Source: Rhizobium sp. RM (GTDB lineage Bacteria > Pseudomonadota > Alphaproteobacteria > Rhizobiales > Rhizobiaceae). From it: a DNA stretch of 64,000 bases. Shown one piece after another: positions 26,079-35,136 of this stretch. The position numbers and the translations under genes were made by a program. Every line of letters begins with the position of its first letter. Within the stretch, counting starts at the first letter, position 1. The stretch lies in the NCBI RefSeq assembly GCF_013390595.1, contig NZ_JACAWV010000023.1, positions 310,001-374,000 on the forward strand, written 5' to 3'. The notes below the pieces were generated by a model. It saw only the letters and a program-made list of their open reading frames with translations, searched no databases and had not been told where the DNA came from.

Positions 26079-27103
26079 CGCCCAACCCTCTTCTGTCCAA
26101 GAAGGAACGCGAAGGCAGGCGCGCCAAACAGCGCCGTGATAACCCCGATCGGCAAAACCTGCCCGGGAATAACGATGCGGGATAGAATGTCGGCGATGAT
26201 CATGAAGACCGCACCCGTCAACGCGGTTACAGGCAGGAGAATGGCGTGGCGAACACCGACGAGCATGCGCGCGGCGTGCGGAATGACCAACCCGATAAAG
26301 CCGATTGAACCGACCAGCGACACCATCACGGCCGTCATCGTGGCCGACACGCAGATCAATACGGCATAGACACCGCGGACAGGAACACCGAGAGATGCGG
26401 CTGCATTCGCGCCGAAGGAAAATGCATCGAGTGCTCGCGCATGCCACAAGCAGACGGCAAGCCCAACCAGGCAGACCGGGAGCGCCAACCAGACATCAGG
26501 CCAGCGAACACCGGAAAGGTTTCCAAGCAGCCAGAACATGATGCCGCGTGCCTGTTCAGCGTTTGCGGATTTTGTCACGACGAATGACGTAAGGGCATTA
26601 AAGAGCTGCGAGCCCGCGACACCAGCCAGGATGATGGCGCTGTTGCCATGTCCCGCCCGAATTGCGAGCAGGCTGACGAGCGTGAAAGCAATGAGAGCGC
26701 CGATCAATGCACCGACAGGCATCGTCAGCATCCCAGCCCCGAAACCGAGCAGGGCGACGGCGACAGCCCCGGTCGATGCACCCGCGGAAATGCCGAGGAT
26801 ATAGGGATCGGCAAGGGGATTACGCAGGAGTGATTGCAACACGGCCCCTGCTAGAGCAAGCGAAGCACCGCAACAGGCAGCCACCACGGCCCGGCTTAAT
26901 CTGTAACTCCAGACGATCCCCTCATCGAGTGGTTCGAGCGGATACCCTGCATGGAAAACCCGATTGGCTATGGTTTTGAGAACGACATCGAAGGGGATCG
27001 ACGTCTCACCGATGGCCGCACCCGCAACAAGCGCGGCAATCAGGAGAACGAGTGCGGCAAGGGCCGCACTCACTCTGGTTGGATTGAGAAAACCCGGTCT
27101 CAC
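26075..27103 (-). CDS. FecCD/BtuC-type ABC transporter permease
   Basis: A 342-aa polytopic permease of the BtuC/FecCD family. Recognisable parts are CGASLALAGAVLQSLLRNPLA, ISAGASTGAVAV and FIGLVIPHAARMLVG. It overlaps the binding-protein gene upstream and the ATPase gene downstream by four bases each. Its riboswitch control points to a cobalamin, cobinamide or cobalt-linked substrate. Confidence 0.92.
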
Positions 27104-28134
27104 TTGGCGAGGCCGGATGCGGCAATCGCATCAGCCAGCGTCTCGATGCCTTCGATCGTCCGGATCGTCGGGTTCATGGCCTGCGCATCCATGTCGAATA
27201 TGTGGCCTTCCTTGACTGCGGGCATGATGCTTGCAACGGGATCGCTGGCAAGGAATTCGCGTTTCACAACGACATCATCTGCGGGGAAGCGACGGCGGTC
27301 CATCTTTCCGGCCACGATGATGGTCGGATTGGCCTTGGCCACGGTTTCCCAACCGACGGTCGGCCATTCCTCATCGCTTTCGATGACGTTTTTAATGCCA
27401 AGCGCAGACATGATGTAGCCCGGAGCACCCTTGCGACCGGCGACATAGGGATCGATATCGAGTTCGGCGCTGGAGAACCAGAAGACGGCAGAAAGCTTTC
27501 CTTCAGCCGACGCGATCTTCGCGCGTGCCACTTCCTCGCGCTTTTTCAAATCACTGACGATTTCTTCGCCGCGATCCTGAACATTGAAGATTCTCGCAAG
27601 ATCGCGAACCTCCCGATAGATCAACTCCATCGTGAAAACTTCGTTTCGTACGCCGTCTCCACCGCCCGAATTGTCCTTGCCCATGCAGTCGGCAGGAGAC
27701 GTGTAGACCGGAATGCCCAATTCCTCGAATTGCTCGGGGGTTGCAACGACACCTTCTGGGCCGATCTGCCACTGAAATTGTGTCGTCACCAGATCCGGCT
27801 TTTTGCCGATCACTGCCTCGAAGCTTGGATCGTTATCGGCCAATCGCTCAATCTTGGCATTGGCGTCCTCGTAGCCTTTTAGGACCGGGCCGATCCACAG
27901 AGCCGTACCGGCAACCTTGTCGGAAAGACCGAGCAGGTAAAGAACTTCCGTTGTACTCTGACCTACGGATACGGTGCGTGTCGGAGCCTGCTTGAAAGTG
28001 ATCTCGCGACCGCAATTGTTGATTGTCAACGGATAGGTGGTTTCGGCGGCATGTGCCGGCTGCGCGAGGGGAAAAACAGCAATGGCAGATGCAAACAAGG
28101 CCGCGCCAAAGGACAAAGGTTTAAATTCGAACAT
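27100..28134 (-). CDS. BtuF-like ABC transporter solute-binding protein
   Basis: A 344-aa periplasmic binding protein beginning MFEFKPLSFGAALFASA with a signal peptide ending at PAHAAE. The mature start (YPLTINNCGREITFKQAPTR) and the VSVGQSTTEVLYLLGL segment are typical of BtuF/FepB-type proteins for iron complexes or cobalamin. The ATG at 28134 follows GGAGAACGC; the frame is open to 28197 but the signal peptide fixes the start. It is the first main gene after the cobalamin riboswitch and is coupled to the permease gene by ATGA. Cobalamin or a related corrinoid is the most likely ligand, by regulation rather than by recognised binding residues. Confidence 0.88.
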   Translation of the reverse strand: MFEFKPLSFGAALFASAIAVFPLAQPAHAAETTYPLTINNCGREITFKQAPTRTVSVGQSTTEVLYLLGLSDKVAGTALWIGPVLKGYEDANAKIERLADNDPSFEAVIGKKPDLVTTQFQWQIGPEGVVATPEQFEELGIPVYTSPADCMGKDNSGGGDGVRNEVFTMELIYREVRDLARIFNVQDRGEEIVSDLKKREEVARAKIASAEGKLSAVFWFSSAELDIDPYVAGRKGAPGYIMSALGIKNVIESDEEWPTVGWETVAKANPTIIVAGKMDRRRFPADDVVVKREFLASDPVASIMPAVKEGHIFDMDAQAMNPTIRTIEGIETLADAIAASGLAK

Positions 28135-28186
28135 GCGTTCTCCAGTCAGTGTGTTTGCGTCGTGTGATGGGAAAAATTGCAAAGCG

Positions 28187-28270
28187 TCAAAGCGCATTGC
28201 GACAAACGTCCGACATTCCTGGAAATGGAGAACAAGACACGGAACAAATGTCCGCGCGTGAAGGTATCAT
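28187..28270 (-). CDS. Possible 27-aa leader peptide after the riboswitch
   Basis: ATG at 28270 follows AAGAGGAGCAGG at a normal distance and opens a 27-codon frame that ends at 28187, before the binding-protein start at 28134. The peptide contains three cysteines and begins MIPSRADICSVSC. No homologue is recognised. A short coupled leader frame could make the riboswitch act on translation. It could also be chance. Confidence 0.3.
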   Translation of the reverse strand: MIPSRADICSVSCSPFPGMSDVCRNAL

Positions 28271-28317
28271 AACCTGCTCCTCTTCCGGGCATCCCCGCCC
28301 GTAATGATGGTCGTTGT

Positions 28318-28530
28318 TCTGACGGCAGGTCTCCTGGCTCACGAATATCTATCGTCCACCTACCTTCCCGCATCTCTTCAAGATGCAGTGGCATGACGCC
28401 TCAAGCGCCACGAGGATGGACGGTAATCCGCTTACAGTTGCGGGGGCAGCCATGGCATTGAACCGTCAAGCAGGTCCGCACCATGTTCCCTATTAATCCC
28501 CTCACCCTTTGGGTTCGAGGAACCGTCGTC
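28318..28530 (-). ncRNA. Cobalamin riboswitch (class I type)
   Basis: Read on the minus strand the region has every conserved element of the adenosylcobalamin riboswitch in order: ACGGTTCC arm near 28525, AGGGAACATGGTGCGG, GCTGCCCCCGCAACTGTAAG (about 28432-28451), ATGCCACTG near 28390, CGGGAAGGT, and the B12 box GAGCCAGGAGACCTGCC (about 28325-28341) closing with GCCGTCAG. Downstream, a CGGGC/GCCCG hairpin (28286-28301) lies next to an AGGAG site and has no U-run, so control is probably at translation. It precedes the operon running from 28134 to 24059 and should shut it off when cobalamin is abundant. Confidence 0.95.
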
Positions 28531-28793
28531 CGTTGACATACGCAGCAACGCCCGGTGCGTCAATGCCTTGCCGGCATCCAGATGCTCCGATGAATTGCGT
28601 TTCTCTTCCTGGGGGAGAATGGAAAGAAATGTCTTGGCGTCGTGGAGCCTCGAAAATTCGAGCCGACGCCTGCACTTTCAGCGCGAAAAGCCCGATAAAC
28701 AGGCTTGCAGAGGAATTCGCTAAAAACTACTTAGTAAGTTGAAAACAATCGATCCGGCATTTCAGAGTAAGCCGGTTGCACCCGGGCGGAACA
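28531..28793. promoter_or_regulatory. Divergent promoter region with an ACTTA/TAAGT dyad
   Basis: This gap separates the riboswitch (minus) from the Rrf2 gene (plus) and should hold both promoters. No protein-coding signal was found in it. ACTTAGTAAGT at 28729-28739 is a perfect inverted repeat around one base, 55 bases before the Rrf2 start, and could be an autoregulatory operator. No further structure is evident. Confidence 0.4.
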
Positions 28794-29243
28794 ATGCTGA
28801 CGAAAAAAGGCAAATACGGACTGAAGGCTCTCGTTGATCTGGCACGCCTTCCGCCTGGTGAGACGGCCTTCGTGACCGAGATTGCAACGCGCAACAATAT
28901 TCCAAAGAAATTCCTCGATACGATCCTTCTGGAATTGCGAAATACCGGCATTCTGCGTTCAAAAAAGGGTCCGAACGGCGGTTATTCGCTGTCGAAAATG
29001 CCAAACGAGATCATGATCGGACAGGTTATCCGGACGCTTGATGGCCCCTTGGCACCCATCCGTTGCGCCAGCCGCACCGCTTTCGAAGCATGCGATGACT
29101 GTGACGATCCGGATAACTGTCAGGTAAGGTTGTCGATGACAGACGTTCGAGACGCCATCGCAACCATCCTCGACAATATGACACTGGCCCAGTTCGTGGA
29201 AAAGGACGCCGCAAGCGCTCAATCCATCCCAGCCGGCAAATAA
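28794..29243 (+). CDS. Rrf2-family transcriptional regulator with four C-terminal cysteines
   Basis: A 149-aa regulator beginning MLTKKGKYGLKALVDLA, the normal Rrf2 N-terminus, with the recognition helix region NNIPKKFLDTILLELRNTG and the wing RSKKGPNGGYSLSK. Cysteines 91, 100, 103 and 109 could bind an Fe-S cluster, similar to IscR/RirA-type sensors but with different spacing. The ATG at 28794 is chosen; an earlier TTG at 28776 would add six residues not seen in the family. It heads a region of sulfur-metabolism genes, so it may sense sulfur or cysteine status, as CymR-like Rrf2 proteins do, or iron. That target is inferred from position. Confidence 0.85.
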   Translation: MLTKKGKYGLKALVDLARLPPGETAFVTEIATRNNIPKKFLDTILLELRNTGILRSKKGPNGGYSLSKMPNEIMIGQVIRTLDGPLAPIRCASRTAFEACDDCDDPDNCQVRLSMTDVRDAIATILDNMTLAQFVEKDAASAQSIPAGK

Positions 29244-29256
29244 ACGGCGTAACAGC

Positions 29257-30198
29257 CTACCGACTGAGCAGGTCACTACCGAGAACAGCGACCGGATGAC
29301 TTGTGCTGTCTGTCACGGCGCTTCTCATTCTGGTCATCAATATCTCGAGAGCGGCGGCGCTATGCCGAACGGATTGAACAGTAACATGCTCAGCCCCGAC
29401 CTGTGCCGCATCGATGATTGCTGCGACACGCGTGATTAGCGCCTTCAACAACTCGGTCCCAAGATAGGCCTCGCCGACTTCAAGCGCTGTGACACCTTCA
29501 TTTGTCGGGCTGCGTTCAATCAGATCGGATAGGATGCACTGCGTCTGCCCAAGCAGAATTGCCGCGCGCAGCAGGGTTGCGACCGAAATCGGAAGGTTTT
29601 CTGCGCCTAAGGTGATCGGCAACACGTCATCGACGCGCAGGTCCGTCTCCACGGCAGCGGATCTCCGGTTTTTCACCACGACGAGCACGGGCTGGCGAAG
29701 ATAATTGAGCGCGGGCATGACGATCCAGTCGACATCGGAACGAACAGACGTCAGCCGCGCATCGGAAACCCAAAATGACAAGTCGTCCCCGAGCAGTACC
29801 GGGTGCTCCGGATCTGGAGAATCTGCAACCAGAAAAAATGTCTCTCCAAAACCTGCCCGGGCAAAGAGCGCTCTACGTTGATCTTCACTCCCGGCATTGC
29901 GAACAAATTCCAGAGCTTTGAAGTGATCGGCAAGGCGGCCTGCAATATCCTCATCCGCTTCTGCAATGATCGTTACAGCCTGTGCCAGCAGATCGTTTGT
30001 CACATCCGCACCGCCCAGATCGCTCGGAACAGAGAGCGAAAGCAGTCCCGAATGCGACATCGCCTCGTGGACCCGGTCAGCAGTCGCCACGCCGCATCTA
30101 CGGGCAATCGCGCGCGCTGCGGTCAGGATATCGTCGTCAGCGAAAAGTTGTGGCGGAACGGAGCGTATCTTCTCATTGAACTGCGTAACAGAACCCAT
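29257..30198 (-). CDS. Short acyl-CoA-dehydrogenase-fold protein (DszC/SfnB relative)
   Basis: A 313-aa protein with an acyl-CoA dehydrogenase N-terminal domain (HEAMSHSGLLSLSVPSDLGG, AEADEDIAGRLADHF) and a helical C-terminal domain. In organosulfur clusters such proteins are usually FMNH2-dependent monooxygenases rather than dehydrogenases. It is about 90 residues shorter than the other two copies here, and the His-x-Arg-Asn motif near their C-termini is missing. The start at 30198 has a GGGAG site. It lies next to flavin reductase and ssuD genes on the same strand. It may be a reduced or regulatory relative; activity is uncertain. Confidence 0.7.
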   Translation of the reverse strand: MGSVTQFNEKIRSVPPQLFADDDILTAARAIARRCGVATADRVHEAMSHSGLLSLSVPSDLGGADVTNDLLAQAVTIIAEADEDIAGRLADHFKALEFVRNAGSEDQRRALFARAGFGETFFLVADSPDPEHPVLLGDDLSFWVSDARLTSVRSDVDWIVMPALNYLRQPVLVVVKNRRSAAVETDLRVDDVLPITLGAENLPISVATLLRAAILLGQTQCILSDLIERSPTNEGVTALEVGEAYLGTELLKALITRVAAIIDAAQVGAEHVTVQSVRHSAAALEILMTRMRSAVTDSTSHPVAVLGSDLLSR

Positions 30199-30267
30199 GC
30201 TCAACTCCCTCAAAAGCTTCAAACACAGACAGCGGGATACTCATCTCGCGCGCAGCTTCACCAGGGC

Positions 30268-30813
30268 TTAGCCCAGCGCGTGATAGCGACCATTCTGGTA
30301 GACAAGCGAGGCACCATTGCCGATCCGGATTGCTTCCACCTTGCCGATGACGATGACATGGCTGTGCCGTTCGATGGCCTCTTCCACCGTGCAATCGATG
30401 GCCGCGACGGCGTCTTCCAATATCGGTGCCCCGCTGGCGAGCCTGGTCCACTCCGCGCCGCGATAACGCTCAACGCCCTTCAGGCCACCGATGCCGGCAA
30501 ACTGGTTTGCAACGAACTGGTGGTGCTCGCCGATGATATTGATGGCGAAGTGGCCAAAGCGTTGAACAATCGGCCAGGTCGAGGAAGACCGGTTCAGGGC
30601 GACGAGCATTCTTGGAGGATCGACAGACAAGGCAGTGGCCGAGGTCACCGTTGCGCCAGTGCGCAACTCACCCTCACCTGCCGTCACGAGACTGACACCG
30701 CCGCCAAGCGCTCTCAGCGCAACCTTCAGACTATCGGCATCGGCGACACGATCCGAAACGCTCCCCTTTGCAGCCCTGAACTGTTCATCATTTGCGGCAA
30801 ATTGCACTGTCAT
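30268..30813 (-). CDS. Flavin reductase (HpaC/DszD/SsuE-type role)
   Basis: A 181-aa NAD(P)H:flavin reductase-like protein with RALGGGVSLVTAGEG, GATVTSATALSVDPPRML and FAINIIGEHHQFVANQFAG, the typical HpaC-family blocks, ending DGRYHALG-like (NGRYHALG). It should supply reduced FMN to the two-component monooxygenases encoded around it, including SsuD just upstream on the same strand. It is not of the SsuE flavodoxin-like family, but it fills the same role. No other flavin reductase is visible in the island, so it may serve all of them. Confidence 0.87.
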   Translation of the reverse strand: MTVQFAANDEQFRAAKGSVSDRVADADSLKVALRALGGGVSLVTAGEGELRTGATVTSATALSVDPPRMLVALNRSSSTWPIVQRFGHFAINIIGEHHQFVANQFAGIGGLKGVERYRGAEWTRLASGAPILEDAVAAIDCTVEEAIERHSHVIVIGKVEAIRIGNGASLVYQNGRYHALG

Positions 30814-30992
30814 GGAAAGCTCCCGAAATCATTTGCATTGTCTAAACAGTTAGCGGGCCGGGCGATTTCTACACAGGCATTCTTTTTCATATTTGATATA
30901 TTATATGGAATTAATGTTTTAATTGCTGACGACGCGCAGCGTCGCCATGCGCCTGTGCTGCGACGCGAAGCAATCTCCGCGCCGCCAATCGA

Positions 30993-32159
30993 TCATGATC
31001 CAGATGCAAGCTTGATGTTGCCGCCATGACCTCCACCACCGAAGGCCTGTTGGGCGCCGAAGGATGAGCGGATTTGATTTCGTGGCGCGGCGAGACCAAT
31101 TTCGGGGAATAGCAGTTCCGAAACGCGGTACGCTTCCTCTAGGTGGGGGTACCCGGAGGCAATCACAGTGTCGATGCCGAGATCCTGATATTCCCGCAAG
31201 CGGGCAGCGACGGTTTTGGGTGAGCCGACCAAAGCCGTTCCGGCGCCTGAGCGAACAAGTCCGATACCTGCCCATAAATTTGGAGAGACTTCCAGGCTGT
31301 CGCGTCGGCCGTTGTGCAAAGCCTGCATGCGCGCCTGGCCAACGGAATCGGATGCCTTGGAAAAGACCTCCTGCGCGGCGGCAATTGTTTCATCGGAAAG
31401 TTTTGAAATCAGTCTGTCCGCATCCGCCCACGCTTCTTCGTCGGTCTCTCGCACAATGAAGTGCAGCCGAATTCCGAACGTCACTTCGCGGCCCTGTTTT
31501 GCAGCGGCGGCGCGCACCTTGGCGATCTTTTCGCCAACCTGTGCGGGCGGTTCGCCCCAAGTGAGATATTTATCGGTTATGCCTGCAGAAAACTCGATCC
31601 CCGCGTCCGACGACCCACCGAAATAAATTGGCGGACGCTCCTGAACGGGCGGCAAGCCCAGTCTTGCATCATGTGCCCTGATGTATTTTCCGTCGAGATT
31701 GGCTTTGCCGGTTTCAATCAGCGAATTGAAAACCTCGAAAAATTCTCCAGCATGATCGTAGCGCTCGTCATGCGGCAAGAAGATACCGTCACCCGCCAGT
31801 TCCTGCGAACTTCCACCAACGACAATGTTGAGCAACAATCGCCCGCGAGAGACGCGATCAAGCGTGGATGCCATACGTGCATAATAGGCTGGCGAAGCGA
31901 CACCCGGCCTTATGGCAACGAGAAACTTCAGTTTCTCCGTATGGGCAGCGAGATTGGCCGCGAGAATGAACGATTCCTCACATGCAACGCCTGTTGGAAT
32001 GAGTACGCCGGAATAACCGAGGCGATCGGAAGCCTGTGCAATTTCCTTGAAATAGTCGGGATCAGCAGGGCGTGAGAGGTCGTCCGAGCCAAGATAACTC
32101 CCGTCACCCGAGGAAGGTATGAACCAAAGAAAATCGAGCGGCTTATCTGTCTTGCTCAT
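30993..32159 (-). CDS. ssuD: FMNH2-dependent alkanesulfonate monooxygenase
   Basis: A 388-aa luciferase-fold enzyme closely matching E. coli SsuD along its whole length: [89 protein letters not shown] and [11 protein letters not shown]. It cleaves alkanesulfonates to aldehyde and sulfite with O2 and reduced FMN in the cytoplasm. The start at 32159 follows AGAGG and begins at the conserved region. No SsuABC importer is nearby; the flavin reductase downstream is the likely partner. Confidence 0.92.
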   Translation of the reverse strand: MSKTDKPLDFLWFIPSSGDGSYLGSDDLSRPADPDYFKEIAQASDRLGYSGVLIPTGVACEESFILAANLAAHTEKLKFLVAIRPGVASPAYYARMASTLDRVSRGRLLLNIVVGGSSQELAGDGIFLPHDERYDHAGEFFEVFNSLIETGKANLDGKYIRAHDARLGLPPVQERPPIYFGGSSDAGIEFSAGITDKYLTWGEPPAQVGEKIAKVRAAAAKQGREVTFGIRLHFIVRETDEEAWADADRLISKLSDETIAAAQEVFSKASDSVGQARMQALHNGRRDSLEVSPNLWAGIGLVRSGAGTALVGSPKTVAARLREYQDLGIDTVIASGYPHLEEAYRVSELLFPEIGLAAPRNQIRSSFGAQQAFGGGGHGGNIKLASGS

Positions 32160-32353
32160 TGAGAAACCTCTGCAGTTTGCCCGGCTGGGCTTCCTAGACC
32201 GAGGTAAAAGGGTAGCCATTTCTCCGAGGCATTTAAGAAATTTTGTTCCAATTTGCGATCAGGAGAGAGAGTTTCTCTCTACACAAGGATGTAATCACGT
32301 CGAACGCGGCACGACGGGTGCGAAGCCGATCCCGCCTGTCCCACCCTGCTTGA

Positions 32354-32551
32354 CTAGAGCATCGGGTGGAAGCCGAACGTCGCAAATGCGATTTCGGAGA
32401 TCTCTTTCCTCTCCAGTTCCAGATCGGTTTTCTCCTGCTCCTTTGCCAAGTCTCCGCTGACTGGTACGTCAAAGTCCGGCGATGGCTCCAAATGGGCCGT
32501 ACCGTGCGAACCGATGAGATCAAACGCAAATGATTGCAGTGCTTGCAGCAT
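32354..32551 (-). CDS. Small hypothetical protein (65 aa)
   Basis: ATG at 32551 follows CTGGAGAC with good spacing and the frame ends at a TAG at 32354. The product (MLQALQSFAFDLIGSHG, then an acidic, lysine-rich C-terminal half) is not recognised. It lies upstream of ssuD on the same strand, between it and the YeeE/YedE gene. The ribosome site and position make it a plausible small gene, but there is no family support. Confidence 0.4.
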   Translation of the reverse strand: MLQALQSFAFDLIGSHGTAHLEPSPDFDVPVSGDLAKEQEKTDLELERKEISEIAFATFGFHPML

Positions 32552-32723
32552 GGTCAGTCTCCAGCAACGAAATCGTCATATCGTTAAGTGAAAGGCCCGG
32601 ACCGTCAAGATTTTCCACTAAATCACTATTCTATTTTCGCGTTCGCACACGATGGTTTCAACCCGGAAAATTCGCAGCCGTGGAAGGCGGTTTCAAACGG
32701 GTGAGAGCAACCAAATTCACGTC

Positions 32724-33905
32724 CTATGGCAACGCAAAACGACGTTTGACGATAAGGCCACAAAAGGCGCCAAGACCGCAAAAAAGTAAGAACACCCAGC
32801 CGGACAAGGCGCCCGCGTGAATGCCTGATAGCAATACACCAATGGTGCACCCCAACGCGGTCATGCCACCCCAGCCCATTAGCACACCGCCGACAAATCG
32901 GGTCGCCAACCCACCTGGAGATGGCCATGATGGCTTGAACTTCTCCGAAACCAACGCGGAGGCGAGACTTGCAACAACAAGCCCAACAACGAAAATGCCG
33001 TTTGCAGAAAGCAGCGTGGTTTTGACCGCGCTTATGCAACCCCGCACCGTATCGAGCCCAGCCAGCGTTTCGGACATCCAGCCTTGCTGGGTGGAAACGG
33101 TTCTAACAATGCTTCCCAACTCAGCCGTGACGCCAATGGGTGCAAGCCGAAAATACGAGAATGCGCTGATAGACGCCACGAGGATGCCGGTGACGACAGG
33201 GGGCCAGCGGGCGATGAACACCCGTGTCAGTGCCTGATGCAACTTTGCGTCTGCCGCCTTTTCGGGCGGGATGTCGTTGTTGTTATCCGCGTAAAGAACA
33301 AGGGCAATCAGGATCGCGAGTACGAAAAACGACACAATGAACGTTGGACCGTATCCCAGGTAGTGCGGCAGCCACACAGGAATGTCGTCGTACACAGCCA
33401 GGCTGTAGAGAAAATTCCAACTGAGGAACGCCACGAAAAAACCGACGGCCGCACCGGCAAGCGCCAAAAGCGATCCATAGGCGCCCTCCCCGAGACGATA
33501 AAAATGACCGGAGAGGCATGAGCCCGACAAAGCGGCGCCCAAACCGAAAATCCATGCGGAAACCGCGAGCACCCAGCCGACAGGACCAACATGCGCGTTG
33601 GGTGGCAAACGACCCGGCTGTGGAACAGGGACCCAGGCCATCATGACAATCTGGTAGAATACGACCCCTACAAGCAAGGCTACAAAAATCGCGACAAGTC
33701 CATCAGAGCGCCTGTTTTCGACGAAATCGCGAAAATTGCAAAGAAAACAAAAGCGACCGCGCTGCAGGACAATGCCGAAGGCTGCCCCGGCAAGCAGCGC
33801 AAACCCCAATTGACGCCCCTCTACCAGCATGGAAACGCCGTAGAAGGTAAGAGCCAGTAAAGCTAACAGGGCAATGCCTGCCCAGCGATGGAACCGTAAA
33901 TTCAT
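32724..33905 (-). CDS. YeeE/YedE-family (thiosulfate-type) sulfur transporter
   Basis: A 393-aa membrane protein with about ten hydrophobic segments. The YeeE/YedE family imports thiosulfate (TsuA type) or other sulfur species through conserved cysteines. Here cysteines occur in LQRGRFCFLCNFRD (Cys53, Cys56), SGSCLSGHFYRLGEG and LGCTIGVLLSGIHAG, matching the family's paired motifs. The ATG at 33905 begins just before the first helix. It lies next to a periplasmic rhodanese gene on the same strand, which supports thiosulfate or sulfane-sulfur uptake. Confidence 0.9.
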   Translation of the reverse strand: MNLRFHRWAGIALLALLALTFYGVSMLVEGRQLGFALLAGAAFGIVLQRGRFCFLCNFRDFVENRRSDGLVAIFVALLVGVVFYQIVMMAWVPVPQPGRLPPNAHVGPVGWVLAVSAWIFGLGAALSGSCLSGHFYRLGEGAYGSLLALAGAAVGFFVAFLSWNFLYSLAVYDDIPVWLPHYLGYGPTFIVSFFVLAILIALVLYADNNNDIPPEKAADAKLHQALTRVFIARWPPVVTGILVASISAFSYFRLAPIGVTAELGSIVRTVSTQQGWMSETLAGLDTVRGCISAVKTTLLSANGIFVVGLVVASLASALVSEKFKPSWPSPGGLATRFVGGVLMGWGGMTALGCTIGVLLSGIHAGALSGWVFLLFCGLGAFCGLIVKRRFALP

Positions 33906-33988
33906 GAGATGGCCAGGCAAATCTTTCAATTAACGTCGCCAGCACGCCTAACGCGGCGTGCTGGTCGTCGATGGGATATGATCAGTGG

Positions 33989-34918
33989 TTATTTGCCGGT
34001 CCAGACGGTTCCAGTCGGGTTGCTGATCGGGACGCCGACGGCATTGCCGTATTCCGTCCATGAGCCATCGTAGTTGCGGACATCGTATCCAAGTATTTTC
34101 TTCAAGGCGAACCAGGTGTGGCTCGATCGCTCACCAATACGGCAATATGTGATGACCGGAGCTGTACCGTCGATGCCCTTTTCGGCATAAATCGCCTTGA
34201 TTTCTTCAGCCGACTTGAACGTTCCGTCCTTGTTGACGATGGTGCCCCATGGGACATTTACTGCGCCTGGAATATGGCCCGCCCGCACTGACAGTTCCTT
34301 GACGCCATCGGGCGCAAAGATTTTGCCGGAATATTCATCTGCCGAGCGGATATCGACGAGCTTGATATTGTGCTTACCTTCAGCCACAGCGACGACATCG
34401 ATAAAACGGGCGCGAACTGACGGGTCGCGCTCCTTCAACGTCAGTGTTGTTGCCGTCGTTTTTGGCGCGGAGGTGTCCAGGGGCAGACCCTCAGCCTCCC
34501 AAAGCTTACGACCACCGTCCAGAAGTTTCACCCGATCGCCCAGACCATAGGTTTCGAAGATCCACGCTCCCCAGGCTGCGAACCAGTTGTTGTTATCGCC
34601 GTACAAGACAATCGTTGTATCATCGCCAATACCGGCCTGCTGTAGCAGGCTTTGGAAATGCTCTCGAGAGGCGATATCGCGACGTTCCTTGTCAACGAGA
34701 TCGGTGTGCCAGTTCAGATTGGTCGCGCCGGGAATATGGCCACGCTCGTAAACGCCGGTGTCGACACTGACTTCGAAAACCTTGACTTTCGGATTTTCCA
34801 GATTTTGCTTTAGCCAGTCCGCCGTAACCAGCGCGTCCGACGCATTGGCCGATGCCAGACCGACCGTTGAAAGCAACAATCCCCCGAATACGGACGCCAG
34901 CAACTTGATATTGGACAT
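33989..34918 (-). CDS. Periplasmic thiosulfate sulfurtransferase (tandem rhodanese)
   Basis: A 309-aa protein with signal peptide MSNIKLLASVFGGLLLSTVG (cleavage near ANASDA) and two rhodanese domains. The first (about 30-145) is catalytically silent in such proteins; the second has the active-site loop VITYCRIGERSS with Cys259. It should move sulfur from thiosulfate to an acceptor in the periplasm. The start at 34918 has GGGTAGGGAA just before it. The YeeE/YedE transporter gene follows, so the pair may capture and import sulfane sulfur. Confidence 0.9.
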   Translation of the reverse strand: MSNIKLLASVFGGLLLSTVGLASANASDALVTADWLKQNLENPKVKVFEVSVDTGVYERGHIPGATNLNWHTDLVDKERRDIASREHFQSLLQQAGIGDDTTIVLYGDNNNWFAAWGAWIFETYGLGDRVKLLDGGRKLWEAEGLPLDTSAPKTTATTLTLKERDPSVRARFIDVVAVAEGKHNIKLVDIRSADEYSGKIFAPDGVKELSVRAGHIPGAVNVPWGTIVNKDGTFKSAEEIKAIYAEKGIDGTAPVITYCRIGERSSHTWFALKKILGYDVRNYDGSWTEYGNAVGVPISNPTGTVWTGK

Positions 34919-34988
34919 TTCCCTACCCCTTCCTGATTTGATGACAATGGAAGGGTAGAAAGAAAGCGGCGGCACGCGAAGAAACCAT

Positions 34989-35010
34989 TTTCCATATTAT
35001 CGATAGGAAA
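34989..35010. promoter_or_regulatory. TTTCC-N12-GGAAA dyad upstream of the rhodanese gene
   Basis: TTTCC (34989-34993) and GGAAA (35006-35010) are inverted arms 71 bases before the rhodanese start, in an AT-rich setting. A TTTCC-N10-GGAAA repeat occurs in another promoter gap of the sulfur island at 40095-40114. A shared regulator is possible but unproved. Confidence 0.3.
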
Positions 35011-35075
35011 GGAATAACTCGGTCAAAAACAATCAAAACGAGAAGATTAATTCACTATGCCAATTTATCTGCATT

Positions 35076-35112
35076 AAAAAATCCCGTAGGTTGTATATCG
35101 TACCCTACTGGG
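35076..35112 (-). terminator. Rho-independent terminator
   Basis: On the minus strand CCC-A-GTAGG pairs with CCTAC-GGG around a short loop and is followed by ATTTTTT. It lies 25 bases after the stop of the alpha/beta hydrolase gene and before the rhodanese promoter, so it probably ends the upstream unit. Confidence 0.7.
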
Positions 35113-35136
35113 GATCAAACCCTTTGCTCAGTCTTT

